Shown here: one piece after another, positions 1 through 8,969 of the stretch | How positions within the stretch are numbered: position 1 is the first letter of the stretch | Layout: each line of letters starts with the position of its first letter | Assembly: GCA_016795425.1 (NCBI GenBank) | Contig: JAEUHG010000044.1 | Coordinates: 1 to 64,000 of the forward strand | Direction of reading: 5' to 3' | Source: Verrucomicrobiales bacterium | GTDB taxonomy: Bacteria > Verrucomicrobiota > Verrucomicrobiia > Limisphaerales > CAIMTB01 | DNA length: 64,000 nucleotides | Position numbers and translations under genes: made by a program | The notes under the pieces: generated by a model | The model's input: the letters and a program-made list of their open reading frames with translations, nothing else | Told to the model about the DNA's origin: nothing | Database searches by the model: none

Positions 1-628
1 TCAGGTCGAGAGTGGCGCGACGCAGGAGTTCCGGGCGATCGGCCTCGGGACTGGGATCCAGGCCCTCAGCATCGAGTCGGGCGGCGACAAAGCGATCGAT
101 GGGTTGTCGAACCCAAGCCGGGTTTTTGACTTCCGGCTCGGCGGGCCGTCGCGGCGTGACGAAAGCCCAATGCTCGTTCCACGTGGCCCCCGATTGGATC
201 CAGCGTTGGATCAATGTGATCTGGGCTTCGGTGAGGGTTTTGCCCGATTTGACGGGCGGCATGTGATCGTCTTCGTCCTGGGTCGTCAGGCGCTCGAGGA
301 AATCACTCGCTTCCGGCTGCCCGGGAACGATCAGCGGTTCGCCCTTAGCCGATTTGAACGCGCCTTCCTTGGTATCGACCCGGTACTTGCCTTTTCGCTT
401 CTGGTCGTCGGGCCCGTGGCAAGTGAAGCAGTTCTCCGAGAGAATGGGTCGGATATCGCGGGTGAAATCGATGGCTTTCTCGGCGGCGTGGGTGCGGCAC
501 GCGACGGCACCGAGCCATGCGGCGACGAGTAATTCGCCGACCCTCCAGCGATCAAACCGGAAGGTCAGGGGCACGGACAAGTCGGGGGGACGCAACAAGG
601 TGCCGAGTCGGGTGACGAACCGGTGCAT
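1..628 (-). CDS. PSCyt1/DUF1549 planctomycete-type cytochrome c protein (partial, 3' end outside window)
   Basis: Translating the minus strand from the ATG at 628-626 gives an open frame that runs off the left edge. It has a hydrophobic stretch about 30 residues in (around ELLVAAWLGAVAC), then IDFTRDIRPILSENCFTCHGPD. That CXXCH motif and its surroundings are the hallmark of the PSCyt1 heme domain. Further on, MPPVKSGKTLT and QRWIQSGA continue the heme domain, and IDRFVAARLDAEGLDPSPEA followed by LLRRATLDL is the start of the DUF1549 region. The family is exported and usually continues with DUF1553; it is common in Planctomycetes and Verrucomicrobia and is often next to a DUF1501 gene. Substrate is unknown. 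An in-frame TAA lies just upstream of the chosen start, so the ATG is the most upstream possible ATG. Confidence 0.88.
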   Translation of the reverse strand, partial: MHRFVTRLGTLLRPPDLSVPLTFRFDRWRVGELLVAAWLGAVACRTHAAEKAIDFTRDIRPILSENCFTCHGPDDQKRKGKYRVDTKEGAFKSAKGEPLIVPGQPEASDFLERLTTQDEDDHMPPVKSGKTLTEAQITLIQRWIQSGATWNEHWAFVTPRRPAEPEVKNPAWVRQPIDRFVAARLDAEGLDPSPEADRPELLRRATLDL

Positions 629-720
629 AAGCGAAAGCAAATCGCAGGATTACCAAAGCCCTTGCTCACCATGGGTTGTCGAACGATGGCTGTTTTTTGT
701 CCGGCTCGTCTTTACCCCGA

Positions 721-750
721 CTCGGATTCGGTTGTGAACCGGACTCCGAG
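721..750. repeat. Imperfect hairpin between res and the PSCyt1 gene
   Basis: The arms CTCGGATTCGGTT and AACCGGACTCCGAG pair with one bulge and a mismatch around a GTG loop. It lies about 80 bases downstream of the res stop codon and upstream of the PSCyt1 gene. The T-run in this gap (691-696) is on the wrong side to make a classical intrinsic terminator for res, so the role is open. Nothing else was recognised in 629-831. Confidence 0.35.
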
Positions 751-831
751 GGTGACAGGCGGACGAGGGCGGTGCGAGGGGTGCATACGGCGGACTTGCA
801 CGCGCCGCCGCCAGGCTCCCCGGTTGGGGTT

Positions 832-1326
832 TCACTGCTGCCGGCGGGATCGGGCCTGGGCGAGCAGAGTTTGCAGCCGGTTGTCGAAGCGGAAAGGTTG
901 GGGTGTGTTCACCCAGCTCCAGTCCCAGTCCGGGTGGTGTGTATTCAGCAAGAGATTGAACTCTCCACGGGTCACGGCGCTGGGAACGCGCAACGCCGGT
1001 GAGTCCTGTCGATCGCACCAGGCGTTGCCGAGGGCTTGAGCCGCGGGCAGGAGATCCGTGCCGTCCCAGCCCGCCGGCACCTCGCCAAGCGACCGAACGG
1101 CGGTGCCCGGAAGATCGATGGAGCACACCACATGCGCCTGCAGGTCATTGAAGCGCTTGTAATGGACCAGTCGTTCGAGCACAGCCAGCGAGAGGCTCTC
1201 GGCGGCGTAATCGAGTCGTCGGCCGCTGGAATGCCAACGTCCATCGACGGTGAATCCGCTCCATCCGCTTAGAATCTCCCGTGCGGTTCGTCCGTGGGAT
1301 TCCAGCGCAATGCGAAAGCCCCTCAC
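832..1326 (-). CDS. RES-domain toxin of a Xre-RES toxin-antitoxin system
   Basis: About 164 residues, the usual length for a single RES domain. The N-terminus (FRIALESHGRTAREI) leads into GRWHSSGRRLDYAAES and SLAVLERLVH, matching the conserved Arg, Tyr, Ser and Glu of the RES fold. A C-terminal block, SPALRVPSAVT...LLNTHHPDW, is also typical. RES toxins characterised elsewhere deplete NAD+ (MbcT phosphorylase, Res NADases) or modify Prs (ParT). The start is taken as a GTG at 1326-1324 that overlaps the TGA of the antitoxin (GTGA), because homology begins at once there and the overlap implies translational coupling. A much longer open frame exists upstream but it lies over the antitoxin and lacks RES homology. 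Confidence 0.9.
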   Translation of the reverse strand: MRGFRIALESHGRTAREILSGWSGFTVDGRWHSSGRRLDYAAESLSLAVLERLVHYKRFNDLQAHVVCSIDLPGTAVRSLGEVPAGWDGTDLLPAAQALGNAWCDRQDSPALRVPSAVTRGEFNLLLNTHHPDWDWSWVNTPQPFRFDNRLQTLLAQARSRRQQ

Positions 1327-1721
1327 AGCGGGATCCCGTGAATCATGGCCTTCAGCAAGTGGTCGACCCTCGCGGCGCCGAGGTCGGTCGAGAGCATGGC
1401 CAGCGGTGTCCGTCCATCGAGGGCCGGATCGGGTGCGGTCAGCCATGCGGCCACACTTTCGTCGGAGGCAAAGATCTCGCGGGCGGCTTTGCGGAGGCGG
1501 ATGAGTCGGAGGAGGCGTTCGGACTCGGACGACGAGAAGGCCTGGCGCCGGCTGGAACGGAGGGCGACGGTCCGCGGGGCGAAGCCGAGCGCCTCGATAA
1601 CGGCCTTTTGGGAAACGCCGAGCGCTTCGACAATCTGCCGCAGCGTTGAAGCGGGCAACCCGCGTTCGATGGCGGCGATCTGCTCGGTGACGGGACGGTC
1701 GGCGAGGGCGAGAACGCTCAT
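1323..1721 (-). CDS. Xre/MbcA/ParS-type antitoxin (DUF2384)
   Basis: A 132-residue protein. The first half has a helix-turn-helix-like segment (LRQIVEALGVSQKAVIEALGF), and the C-terminal half carries the DUF2384 toxin-binding pattern (WLTAPDPALDGRTPLAML, then GAARVDHLLKAMIHG). This is the standard partner of RES toxins and is always the first gene of the pair, as here. The ATG at 1721 is chosen because antitoxin homology starts there; an upstream in-frame extension has no family support. The protein is expected to neutralise the RES toxin and to repress its own promoter. A perfect 12-base palindrome 22 bases upstream of the start is a plausible operator. Confidence 0.9.
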   Translation of the reverse strand: MSVLALADRPVTEQIAAIERGLPASTLRQIVEALGVSQKAVIEALGFAPRTVALRSSRRQAFSSSESERLLRLIRLRKAAREIFASDESVAAWLTAPDPALDGRTPLAMLSTDLGAARVDHLLKAMIHGIPL

Positions 1722-1743
1722 AGCATTTATGCCAAATTGCAGA

Positions 1744-1755
1744 TGCAATATTGCA
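1744..1755. promoter_or_regulatory. Candidate operator of the xre-res operon
   Basis: TGCAATATTGCA is a perfect palindrome centred about 28 bases upstream of the xre ATG. A second copy of the half-site motif ATTGCAG begins at 1736, giving two direct half-sites about one and a half helical turns apart. The local AT content is far higher than in the flanking genes, as expected for a promoter. Autoregulation by Xre antitoxins is known for the family; binding here is inferred. Confidence 0.5.
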
Positions 1756-1897
1756 GTCATTGGAGGAAACGTCAACGGGCGCGTGTTGGGGGGGCGGGGC
1801 AATTCCTGGGTCGCTTTTATGCGGGTCGCCTGCCACGCTTCGCCGGTCCCATGGCGCTTCCACCCAGGCGTCGTGGTCGGCGGGTGGTGCCAAGGCA

Positions 1898-3007
1898 ATG
1901 AGCGCACCCGCGGCCAGCGATTTGTTGCGCCGCTTCCCGGCATCGAAGCGGGTGGGGAATCGCGTCGACTTCGAGGCGGCCTACCCGGGCATTCTTTTCC
2001 TGGACCCTGCGGAACCGCAGGCGATGGACGCGTACCTGAGAGAGGCAGGAGTGTTGGAAGCGGGAGAAATGGTGGTGCGCGCTGCCAAGGCTGGCGAGGC
2101 GACGATGAATTGCACGGTGCGTGTGACCACCAATCGGCGGACGATGATCGCGAAGCAATCGCGTCCATGGGTGGAGAAGCATCCTCAGTTTTCGGCGCCG
2201 CGGGACCGCGCCCTTCGGGAGATCATGTTTTATGAGTTGGTGGCGAACGACCCGGTGGTGTCGCGGTTGATGCCGGAACTGATCCTGGGGGATCGTCGGG
2301 CCCGGATCCTGGTATTGGAGGACGTGGCAAGCGGGGTGGATTACACGGGCATCTATCGTGGGGAAACTTTGGATGAGCGGGCGGTGGATCAGTTGGCGGA
2401 TTATCTCACCGCGCTGCACGCCATCCTGGGCGGTCGGGTGGCAATCGGGGAACTGGCCAATCGGGAGATGCGCGCGTTGACCCGAGCGCACATGTTTTTC
2501 ATACCGTTACAGCCGGAGAACGGCTTGGATCTCGAAGGCATCGAGCCGGGTTTGACGGGGGGCGCTCGAACGCTGAGAGAGGATGAGGCGTTTGTGACCA
2601 TGGTGGCCCGGTTGGGGCACGAGGTTTACATGGCGGAAGGCACGAACCTGGTCCACGGAGACTTCTTTCCCGGCAGTTTTCTTCGGGCACGCCAGGGGCC
2701 GCGGATCATCGATGCGGAATGCTGTTTCGCGGGACGGTCGGAGTTTGATGTGGGAGTCCTGCTGGCGCACCTGCTGTTGGGGCGCCTGCCCGGTCAGCTT
2801 TCCGATCGATTCCTGGAGCGATACCAGCCATCGGGTCGATGGGACGAGGTGCTGGTTCTTCGGTTGGCGGGAGTGGAGATCATGCGGCGGCTGATTGGGT
2901 ACGATCAGTTGCCTCTGGGGTATGGGATCGAGCCGCGACTCGAGCTCTTGAAGCTTGCGCGGCGCTTGGTGATGGACCCGCAGCGGGACCTCATTTATGG
3001 CCCGTAG
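1898..3007 (+). CDS. Aminoglycoside-phosphotransferase-fold small-molecule kinase
   Basis: A 369-residue cytoplasmic protein of the APH/choline kinase superfamily. The catalytic loop is [12 protein letters not shown] (residues ~250-261) with the Asp of HGD. The metal-binding segment is [18 protein letters not shown], in which the usual D(F/P)E pattern is seen as DAE. An N-lobe Lys (MIAKQSRPW) and ILVLEDV hinge region are also visible. The layout recalls 5-methylthioribose kinase (HGDLHTGS...IDPEF) and other metabolic kinases more than antibiotic-resistance enzymes, but the substrate cannot be assigned. The start at ATG 1898 is where kinase-like sequence begins; earlier in-frame sequence reads through the toxin-antitoxin promoter. 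The gene overlaps the convergent racemase gene by 17 bases. Confidence 0.75.
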   Translation: MSAPAASDLLRRFPASKRVGNRVDFEAAYPGILFLDPAEPQAMDAYLREAGVLEAGEMVVRAAKAGEATMNCTVRVTTNRRTMIAKQSRPWVEKHPQFSAPRDRALREIMFYELVANDPVVSRLMPELILGDRRARILVLEDVASGVDYTGIYRGETLDERAVDQLADYLTALHAILGGRVAIGELANREMRALTRAHMFFIPLQPENGLDLEGIEPGLTGGARTLREDEAFVTMVARLGHEVYMAEGTNLVHGDFFPGSFLRARQGPRIIDAECCFAGRSEFDVGVLLAHLLLGRLPGQLSDRFLERYQPSGRWDEVLVLRLAGVEIMRRLIGYDQLPLGYGIEPRLELLKLARRLVMDPQRDLIYGP

Positions 3008-3935
3008 GGGGACGAATGCCCCAGCGGAACGGATCCGAGGGTTCGAGCAGCAGGGTGGATTCCGCGGTGAGATGTGCGGTGCCGGTGATGGTCGGTTCGA
3101 TGATGCCGGCGGAGCGGTCCAACCACCGATACCGGCCGGCGAAGGTGCTGCCGAGAATGCTTTCCTGAATCCAGCGGTCGCCTTCCGCCAATTTCTGATC
3201 CGCAGCCAGGCACGCGAGTTTGGCACTGGTGCCAGTGCCACACGGTGAGCGGTCATAGGCGCGTCCGGGGCAGAGGACAAAGTTGCGGGCGTGTCCGCCG
3301 GCCTGGGGCGGCCCAAACAGTTCGACGTGATCGACCTCGGGAAAGCCATGGGCGTTGATGGCCTGCCGAATTTTCCAGGAGACCTCGGTCAATAATTCCA
3401 CTTCATCCAGTCGCAAGTTCCAGGGGTGGTGGCCCACGAGGTAAAACCAGTTTCCGCCCCAGGCGACGTCGCCTTCTATCGGGCCGAGGTCCGGTACTTG
3501 AAGGGTGACCCCCTTCGCCTTGCGATGGCTGGGAACATTTTCGATGGAGACAGAACCGTCGTCGTGGAGCGTGGCGGTGACGACGCCCACCGGTGTCTCC
3601 ACGCGGTGCCGCCCGGCTTGAATTCGACCGAGATGCGCCAGGGTCACGACCACGCCGATCATGCCATGTCCGCACATGCCGAGGTAACCGACGTTGTTGA
3701 AGAAGATGACGCCAGCGGCGCAGGTGGCATCCACCGGGTCGGTGAGCAACGCGCCGACGAGGACATCGGATCCGCGAGGCTCGTTGACGACAGCGGATCG
3801 AAAGGTGTCGTGGTCTGTGCGTAGCCGAGCCAGGCGTTCTTCCATGGAACCGCGCCCAAGGTCGGGAGCGCCGTCGATCACGGTACGGGTGGGTTCACCG
3901 CCGGTGTGGGAGTCGATGATGGGGATGCGTTGCAT
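2991..3935 (-). CDS. Proline racemase family, probable 4-hydroxyproline 2-epimerase
   Basis: A 314-residue cytoplasmic enzyme of the proline racemase family. It opens with [11 protein letters not shown] and has both catalytic cysteines: Cys88 in [12 protein letters not shown] and Cys232 in [13 protein letters not shown] pair of cysteines of this kind is expected for a two-base racemase or epimerase; homologues with Thr at the second site are dehydratases instead. 4-hydroxyproline epimerases convert trans-4-hydroxy-L-proline to cis-4-hydroxy-D-proline at the first step of catabolism. The dihydrodipicolinate-synthase-family lyase at 10.5-11.4 kb on the same strand fits a later step of that pathway, which favours hydroxyproline over proline. 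Specificity is inferred. Confidence 0.88.
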   Translation of the reverse strand: MQRIPIIDSHTGGEPTRTVIDGAPDLGRGSMEERLARLRTDHDTFRSAVVNEPRGSDVLVGALLTDPVDATCAAGVIFFNNVGYLGMCGHGMIGVVVTLAHLGRIQAGRHRVETPVGVVTATLHDDGSVSIENVPSHRKAKGVTLQVPDLGPIEGDVAWGGNWFYLVGHHPWNLRLDEVELLTEVSWKIRQAINAHGFPEVDHVELFGPPQAGGHARNFVLCPGRAYDRSPCGTGTSAKLACLAADQKLAEGDRWIQESILGSTFAGRYRWLDRSAGIIEPTITGTAHLTAESTLLLEPSDPFRWGIRPPTGHK

Positions 3936-3951
3936 AGCGAGAGATGCTGTG

Positions 3952-4047
3952 CCCTGTCGCAGCGCGACAGGGCTGGCAGGGCCGACAAGGGCCCACCTGG
4001 ATTGGAGATGGATTCAGTCAGGTGGCCCTCGTCGCGCTGCGACGAGG
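3952..4047. repeat. REPIN-like element, copy A
   Basis: Two perfect hairpins with 9-base stems and 3-base loops, CCCTGTCGC/AGC/GCGACAGGG (3952-3972) and CCTCGTCGC/GCT/GCGACGAGG (4027-4047), flank a 54-base centre. The core GTCGCAGCGCGAC of one hairpin is the reverse complement of GTCGCGCTGCGAC in the other, so the whole element can also fold on itself. The centre holds an inner CCACCTG/CAGGTGG inverted repeat. It sits between the tricorn protease and racemase genes. A related copy in opposite orientation is at 60792-60865. Confidence 0.75.
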
Positions 4048-4113
4048 TGTGCAGGGTCCACCGGGTCATGGGAAACGGTGGCGCAGGAAGGATGTCGCCG
4101 GGAATGAGATCCA

Positions 4114-7100
4114 TCATCGAGGGCGGAACGCCTTATCCGGGTATTTGGGTGTGGGCGGAACCGGGCGGGGATCGCGGGCGATGAGTTCCTGGAGGTGTTT
4201 GACCGCGGCTTCGAGTTGGGCGTCGCCGCCCTTGAAGGTGGCGTGGGGCGGATTATCGACGACGATGTCCGGGTCGACGCCATGGCCTTCAATCAGCCAG
4301 GCGCCTTCGGGTCCGTAGACACCGATCTCGGCGGCGGTGGCCATGCCGCTATCGACGAGCCAGCGTTGGGCGGAGAGCCAGATTTCGCCGCCCCAGGTGC
4401 GGGTACCGATGACTTTGCCGAGGCCGAGTCGACGGAAGCCTTCGGTGAAGGCCTCGCCGTCGCTGGCGGTTTTCTCGTTGCAGATAACCACCACATGACC
4501 GCGGAAGGCGTACTGCATGTTCCAGGTGGGATCGCCCACGCGGGGTTGCCAGTAGAACCAGGCTTTGCGCAGGAGCTTGCCGAGGATCCAGGAATCGATG
4601 TTGCCGCCGCGATTGTGTCTGACATCGATGATGAGTCCTTGGCGTTGGAAGACGGGATAGAAGTCGCGGGCCCATTCCGCGATATTGCCACCGCCCATGG
4701 CGCGGAGGTGGACGTAACCAATGGAGCCCTTGCCAAGTTCTTCGACGCGCTGGCGGCGGGTGAATTCCCATTCATCATAGCGCAACTCGGCTTCCTGTTC
4801 CGCCGTGATGGGTGTGACGATCACGGGGCGCGGGGAATCGGCGGTGGGCGACTTCACTTCGATGCGGACCTGTTGTCCGGCCTGACGTCGCAACAGGAGG
4901 TTGGGATGGGGAAGGTCGAGGGTGGAACGGCCGTTGATGGAGCGGAGGATGTCTCCGTCACGAATCTCGATTCCGGGTTTGGCGAGCGGCGACAGGTCTT
5001 CGGGATAATCCGGATCCGATTGGTAAATATGTTCGACACGCCATCCTGAGGCGGCCGGGTCGCGAACCAGTCGGGCGCCGAGCGACGCGGTAGGGATTTG
5101 GTCGGGGCCATCCCGCTCATCGCCGAATCGAACAAAGATGTGCAGGGCGGAAAGTTCGCCGGCCATTTCGGCCATGACGGCGTTCAGTTCGCTGCGGTCG
5201 CTGACCCGGTCGACCAACGGGAGATACTTTTGCAGCACCGCAGGCCAGTCGACCTGGTGCATGCCGCGGTCGTAGAAGAAGTCGCGGAGCATGCGCCACG
5301 CCTCGGTGAAAATCTGCCGCCATTCTTCGCGCGGCTGGATGGAAAAGCTCCAGCTGTCGAGCTTCACCTTGTCTTCCAATTTGGCCGGGGCCGATGCATC
5401 GCTGGCGATGACGTAGAAGTCGTCGCCTTTGCGGATCAGCAGTTTCTTGCGGTCCGCGGAAAGCTCATAGGAACGGACGTCTTCGACCAGGGTTTTGGGT
5501 TTGGGATCCTTGGAGGTGATCTCCAGTTGGCGCAGGTTGTTCTTGGCGTCGAAACCAGTATCGCGTGCCGTCCAATAAAGATGCTTGGAGGTGGCGGCAA
5601 GGGCCTCGTAGTTGCCGGCGGGAACGGGAACTTGGTGCAGTCGGTTCGCCAGGCCATCCAAGTCAATGACCACCGCGGGGGAATTGGGAGCAGCATTGGT
5701 GACCGAGGCGGCGACTGGTGCAGGAGAGGCTGCTGTTGCGGCTCCGGTTGCGGCGTCGGGAGCTCCGTCTACGGTCTTTTTCTCGGGGGTAGTGGTTTCC
5801 TTCTTCTCTGGTTCCGATGGCGACAACTCATCTTTCGGCGCGAAGGGGGATCGGAGATCCTTGCGAAGGGCGAGTTGGTAGATCCTCGTGGTTTCAGTGA
5901 AGAACGGATCGGGTTGGCGGGGTCCCCATGGGCTGGGCACCAGCGAACGCAACTGCCGGTCGGTCAGGAAATAGAGCCATTTGCCGTCAGGCGACCATAC
6001 CGGCCGACGACTGTCGGTACGATCGCTGGTGACGGCGGTCAGCAGCCCGTCGGTAACCCGGTAGAGGTGAATCTGAGGATAGCTGTTGGTGGCCGATTGG
6101 GTGAAAGCCAACCACTGGCTGTCGGGCGACCACGCGAGATCGCCAGGTTCATCCGTTCGATTCTCGCAGACCATCTTGGTTTCGCGCCGTTCGAGATGAT
6201 GCACCCAAAGGCGCTGATTCTTATCGACCCAGGCCAACCAGGTCCCGTCGGGAGAGGGAACTCCCTGAAAGCGGAAGATGGTGCCATTGGTGGTGAGTTG
6301 GGTGGGCTCGGACAAACCGTCAGCTGAGAGTTTCCAGAACTCCAGTTCGCGGGTGGCGTCGGAGAGGGCGACGACGGATTTGCCGTCGGGCAGAAAAACG
6401 GCCTCCCGGTACCGAACGCCGGGCGCCCGCGGGATCTCGATGAAACGCCCCTGTTCGACAGGCGCGACAAAGACCTGTCCGCGGGCCGTGAGAACGAGTC
6501 GATCGCCGTTGGGAGACAGATGGACGGCGGTGAGGTAATCCGCGGGTTTTTTGACCCATCGTTCCCGCTGCTGATCGAAGTCGGAGGCCAAACGAACCGG
6601 CACCCGCGCATCCGTCCCGGCGGCAATGTCGTAGAGCCATAGATCCGCGCCGGTCTGGTAGGCAATGCGCCCGTTGTGAAGCGACGCCGAGGCGATATCG
6701 AAGTCGTGACGTCGGGTCAGTTGTCGGACGTCCGAGCCGTCCGGCAGGCACGACCACAGGTTCATGATGCCGTCGCGGTCGCTGATGAAATAGACCCGAC
6801 CGCGCCACCACATCGGGTTTCTGCGAGTTCCCTTGAAGTCCGTGGGAATCGGCATGGCTTCCGCGTCGCCGGGATGGAAGCGCCACAGATTTTGGATCCA
6901 GCCGCCTTCGTAACGCTTGGTGCTGCTCCCTTGCTTGGGCAGTCGGGTGAAGAAGAGGGCGCCGTTTTCGGGGGAGTAGACGCCTTCGCTGGCTTGTGCC
7001 AAGGGAACAGCCTGTCGGTGACCGGTTGCCAGGTCGATGGTGCTCAATTGGTCATCGGGCAACGTGGACTGAACGGTGGAGCGCACCAGGATTCGACCCT

Positions 7101-7497
7101 CGGGCGTCCAGCCGGCGACCGTGCTGTTGGCGCCGTCGAAGGTCCGGCGTGTTGGCAGACCGCCGTCGAGCGGCATGGTGTAGACCTCGGTGGGGCCTTC
7201 GTATTCCGCGGAAAAGGCGAGCGTGGTGCCGTCGGGTGAAATGGCCGGATGACTCTCGGCGCCCGGATGCGAGGTGAGACGCTGCGCGACGCCGCCGGAG
7301 ACTGGGACTCGCCAAAGGTCGCTTTCGCTGACGAATACCAGGGTGTCGCCGTGCAGTGCCGGCGTGCGGAAGAAGCCGTTGGGAGTGTCCGCCCCATGCA
7401 CCAGGACCGATACAATCAGGGCGACACCGAACCATCCGGGAGCGGCGTGCCATCGTCGACGTGAACGACAGGACGTGGGGAACGAGGCGGTCGACAT
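4114..7497 (-). CDS. Tricorn-type protease (propeller, PDZ and S41 peptidase domains), exported
   Basis: An 1127-residue protein with a signal peptide (about residues 1-36, ending near VLVHGA). Then follow TolB/WD40-like propeller blades (for example SHPAISPDGTTLAFSAEYEG and WSPDGKWLYFLTD), a low-complexity Pro/Ala/Thr/Lys linker near 560-620, the C1 core, a PDZ segment (IEIRDGDILRSINGRSTL) and an S41-type peptidase domain. The peptidase domain shows LIIDVRHNRGGNID and the nucleophile region EKTASDGEAF with Ser near residue 1013. Length and order match archaeal tricorn, which trims peptides; the signal peptide places this one in the periplasm. Neighbouring genes encode a second peptidase and a peptide transporter, so a role in peptide breakdown is likely. 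Confidence 0.93.
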   Translation of the reverse strand: MSTASFPTSCRSRRRWHAAPGWFGVALIVSVLVHGADTPNGFFRTPALHGDTLVFVSESDLWRVPVSGGVAQRLTSHPGAESHPAISPDGTTLAFSAEYEGPTEVYTMPLDGGLPTRRTFDGANSTVAGWTPEGRILVRSTVQSTLPDDQLSTIDLATGHRQAVPLAQASEGVYSPENGALFFTRLPKQGSSTKRYEGGWIQNLWRFHPGDAEAMPIPTDFKGTRRNPMWWRGRVYFISDRDGIMNLWSCLPDGSDVRQLTRRHDFDIASASLHNGRIAYQTGADLWLYDIAAGTDARVPVRLASDFDQQRERWVKKPADYLTAVHLSPNGDRLVLTARGQVFVAPVEQGRFIEIPRAPGVRYREAVFLPDGKSVVALSDATRELEFWKLSADGLSEPTQLTTNGTIFRFQGVPSPDGTWLAWVDKNQRLWVHHLERRETKMVCENRTDEPGDLAWSPDSQWLAFTQSATNSYPQIHLYRVTDGLLTAVTSDRTDSRRPVWSPDGKWLYFLTDRQLRSLVPSPWGPRQPDPFFTETTRIYQLALRKDLRSPFAPKDELSPSEPEKKETTTPEKKTVDGAPDAATGAATAASPAPVAASVTNAAPNSPAVVIDLDGLANRLHQVPVPAGNYEALAATSKHLYWTARDTGFDAKNNLRQLEITSKDPKPKTLVEDVRSYELSADRKKLLIRKGDDFYVIASDASAPAKLEDKVKLDSWSFSIQPREEWRQIFTEAWRMLRDFFYDRGMHQVDWPAVLQKYLPLVDRVSDRSELNAVMAEMAGELSALHIFVRFGDERDGPDQIPTASLGARLVRDPAASGWRVEHIYQSDPDYPEDLSPLAKPGIEIRDGDILRSINGRSTLDLPHPNLLLRRQAGQQVRIEVKSPTADSPRPVIVTPITAEQEAELRYDEWEFTRRQRVEELGKGSIGYVHLRAMGGGNIAEWARDFYPVFQRQGLIIDVRHNRGGNIDSWILGKLLRKAWFYWQPRVGDPTWNMQYAFRGHVVVICNEKTASDGEAFTEGFRRLGLGKVIGTRTWGGEIWLSAQRWLVDSGMATAAEIGVYGPEGAWLIEGHGVDPDIVVDNPPHATFKGGDAQLEAAVKHLQELIARDPRPVPPTPKYPDKAFRPR

Positions 7498-7568
7498 GCC
7501 GACATGAAATCCGGATCCGGCCGCAATGCCAATCTTCCGAGAAGACGCGCCCGGCGGGACGGGTGGCG

Positions 7569-8969
7569 TCAGTTCAGCCGAATGGCGCGCTGGATACGGA
7601 CCGGTTCGCGGAGGAGTTGGCCGTCACAGGGGCGTTGATGAATGGCGCGCACCACTTCCTTGCCTTTTACCACCTGGCCAAACGCGGCGAAGCCTTGGCC
7701 ATCAGGATTGCGTCGACCTCCGAAATCCAACTCTGGTTGATCGCCGACGCAGATGAAGAAGTGATCCTGGGCGGTATCGGGGCCATCGCGGGCCATGGAG
7801 ATCGTGCCGTCGCGATGGCTGAGTTGGGTGTCGCGAGTTCTTTCCAGGCGGATGGCGGCCGGGAAATCATTGGTGAGCCTCGGGTTTGCCTGGGCCTGGA
7901 TCACAGCGATCCTGACGTGGTTGGTCGGCTGATTGTCGGGGGTCACGGAGCGAAAGAAGACGCCGTCGGCGTAGAAGCCCGAGTGGACGTAGTGCAGAAA
8001 GTTGCGGGTGGTCTCAGGGGCGTGGCGGGCGTCCAATTCCACCTCGACGTCGCCGATGCTGGTTTGAATGAGCACACGCGGACGATCGGGAACAGGCTCC
8101 TGGCGCCAACGGAACCGGGGTGCCTGCGATGGATCGAATCCCGCGAGGTGCCGACGGTCAGCTTCCGGACGAAGGGCGGGTTTGCGATAGCGCCAGGAAA
8201 GGTCGCCGAACACTTCCCGGCACAGGTCGGCGACGGCGGGATCGTAGGCGCGCAGTTCGATGCGGGTATTGACGTGATTATGCAGGGCGTCGTTTTCGCG
8301 GTTGTCGTCGAACCAGGATTGCACGGCTTCGGCCCAGTATTCCTCCTTGTTGACGGCGGCATAGGTTCCGCGCCAAAGGCCGCTATTGGTGGCGCTGTGG
8401 AAAGACCGGGCGAGGCGAGCGTCAAAGGTGGGGTCGACGGTATTCATGCCTGTCTCGTGGATGGCATGGGCGAATTCGTGAATGAGGATGTTTTCGGTCG
8501 AGTAGGGATCTCCGGGAAAGCACAGGAGATTCTCTTCCGCACAGCTTACCGCGGGTGCCGAGGGCGTTGCCCCAAGTCCACGTGCCCGGCGGTCCCAAAA
8601 CACCCGAGGTTCGAGCGACGCATGCTCCGGAACATCCGTGGTGTATTCCGTGGCAGCCATGACCGCGAGGCGCACTTTGTTCGTGGCCAATGTTTTCAGG
8701 ACATCGGGGCGGTGGCTCATCATTTGCTCAACGATCCAAGCCGCTTCGAGCAGGGCAAAATCAGAGACCTTCGCCGAACCGAGAATCGGGAATCCATTCA
8801 CCTGAGTGGATTTTTGGTAGAAATCGCGGAGCCCAAGTCGTTGGCGAAGTTCAGGAGATATGGATTGAACGCGGGCGGCATTCTGAGCGTTGGCGGAAAC
8901 CGTCAGCCACAGGGCGACGGCGGTGACCGCAGCGACGCGGAGGAGGATGCGGGCGGACCGGGGTTTCAT
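7569..8969 (-). CDS. Secreted zinc metallopeptidase (ATLF/M34-like) fused to a cyclophilin-type prolyl isomerase
   Basis: A 466-residue exported protein with a signal peptide ending at ANAQ (about residue 29). Residues ~35-265 resemble the anthrax-lethal-factor-like (M34) peptidase fold: HEFAHAIHE (164-172) is the HExxH zinc motif and EYWAEAVQSWF (210-220) supplies the likely third ligand. From ~298 to the end is a cyclophilin domain (VLIQTSIGDVEVELDARHAP, then FFRSVTPDNQ and FGQVVKGKEVV). The start ATG overlaps the stop of the upstream transporter gene (ATGA), so the two are translationally coupled. The pairing of a peptidase with a prolyl isomerase suits proline-rich substrates, in line with the hydroxyproline enzymes nearby; that link is inference. 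Confidence 0.85.
   Translation of the reverse strand: MKPRSARILLRVAAVTAVALWLTVSANAQNAARVQSISPELRQRLGLRDFYQKSTQVNGFPILGSAKVSDFALLEAAWIVEQMMSHRPDVLKTLATNKVRLAVMAATEYTTDVPEHASLEPRVFWDRRARGLGATPSAPAVSCAEENLLCFPGDPYSTENILIHEFAHAIHETGMNTVDPTFDARLARSFHSATNSGLWRGTYAAVNKEEYWAEAVQSWFDDNRENDALHNHVNTRIELRAYDPAVADLCREVFGDLSWRYRKPALRPEADRRHLAGFDPSQAPRFRWRQEPVPDRPRVLIQTSIGDVEVELDARHAPETTRNFLHYVHSGFYADGVFFRSVTPDNQPTNHVRIAVIQAQANPRLTNDFPAAIRLERTRDTQLSHRDGTISMARDGPDTAQDHFFICVGDQPELDFGGRRNPDGQGFAAFGQVVKGKEVVRAIHQRPCDGQLLREPVRIQRAIRLN

Noticed and set aside
721..750. Intrinsic terminator downstream of res
   Set aside because: The hairpin is imperfect and the T-run is on the wrong side for the res transcript.
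1751..1897. A longer start for the APH-fold kinase
   Set aside because: It would read across the toxin-antitoxin promoter and operator palindrome and shows no family homology.
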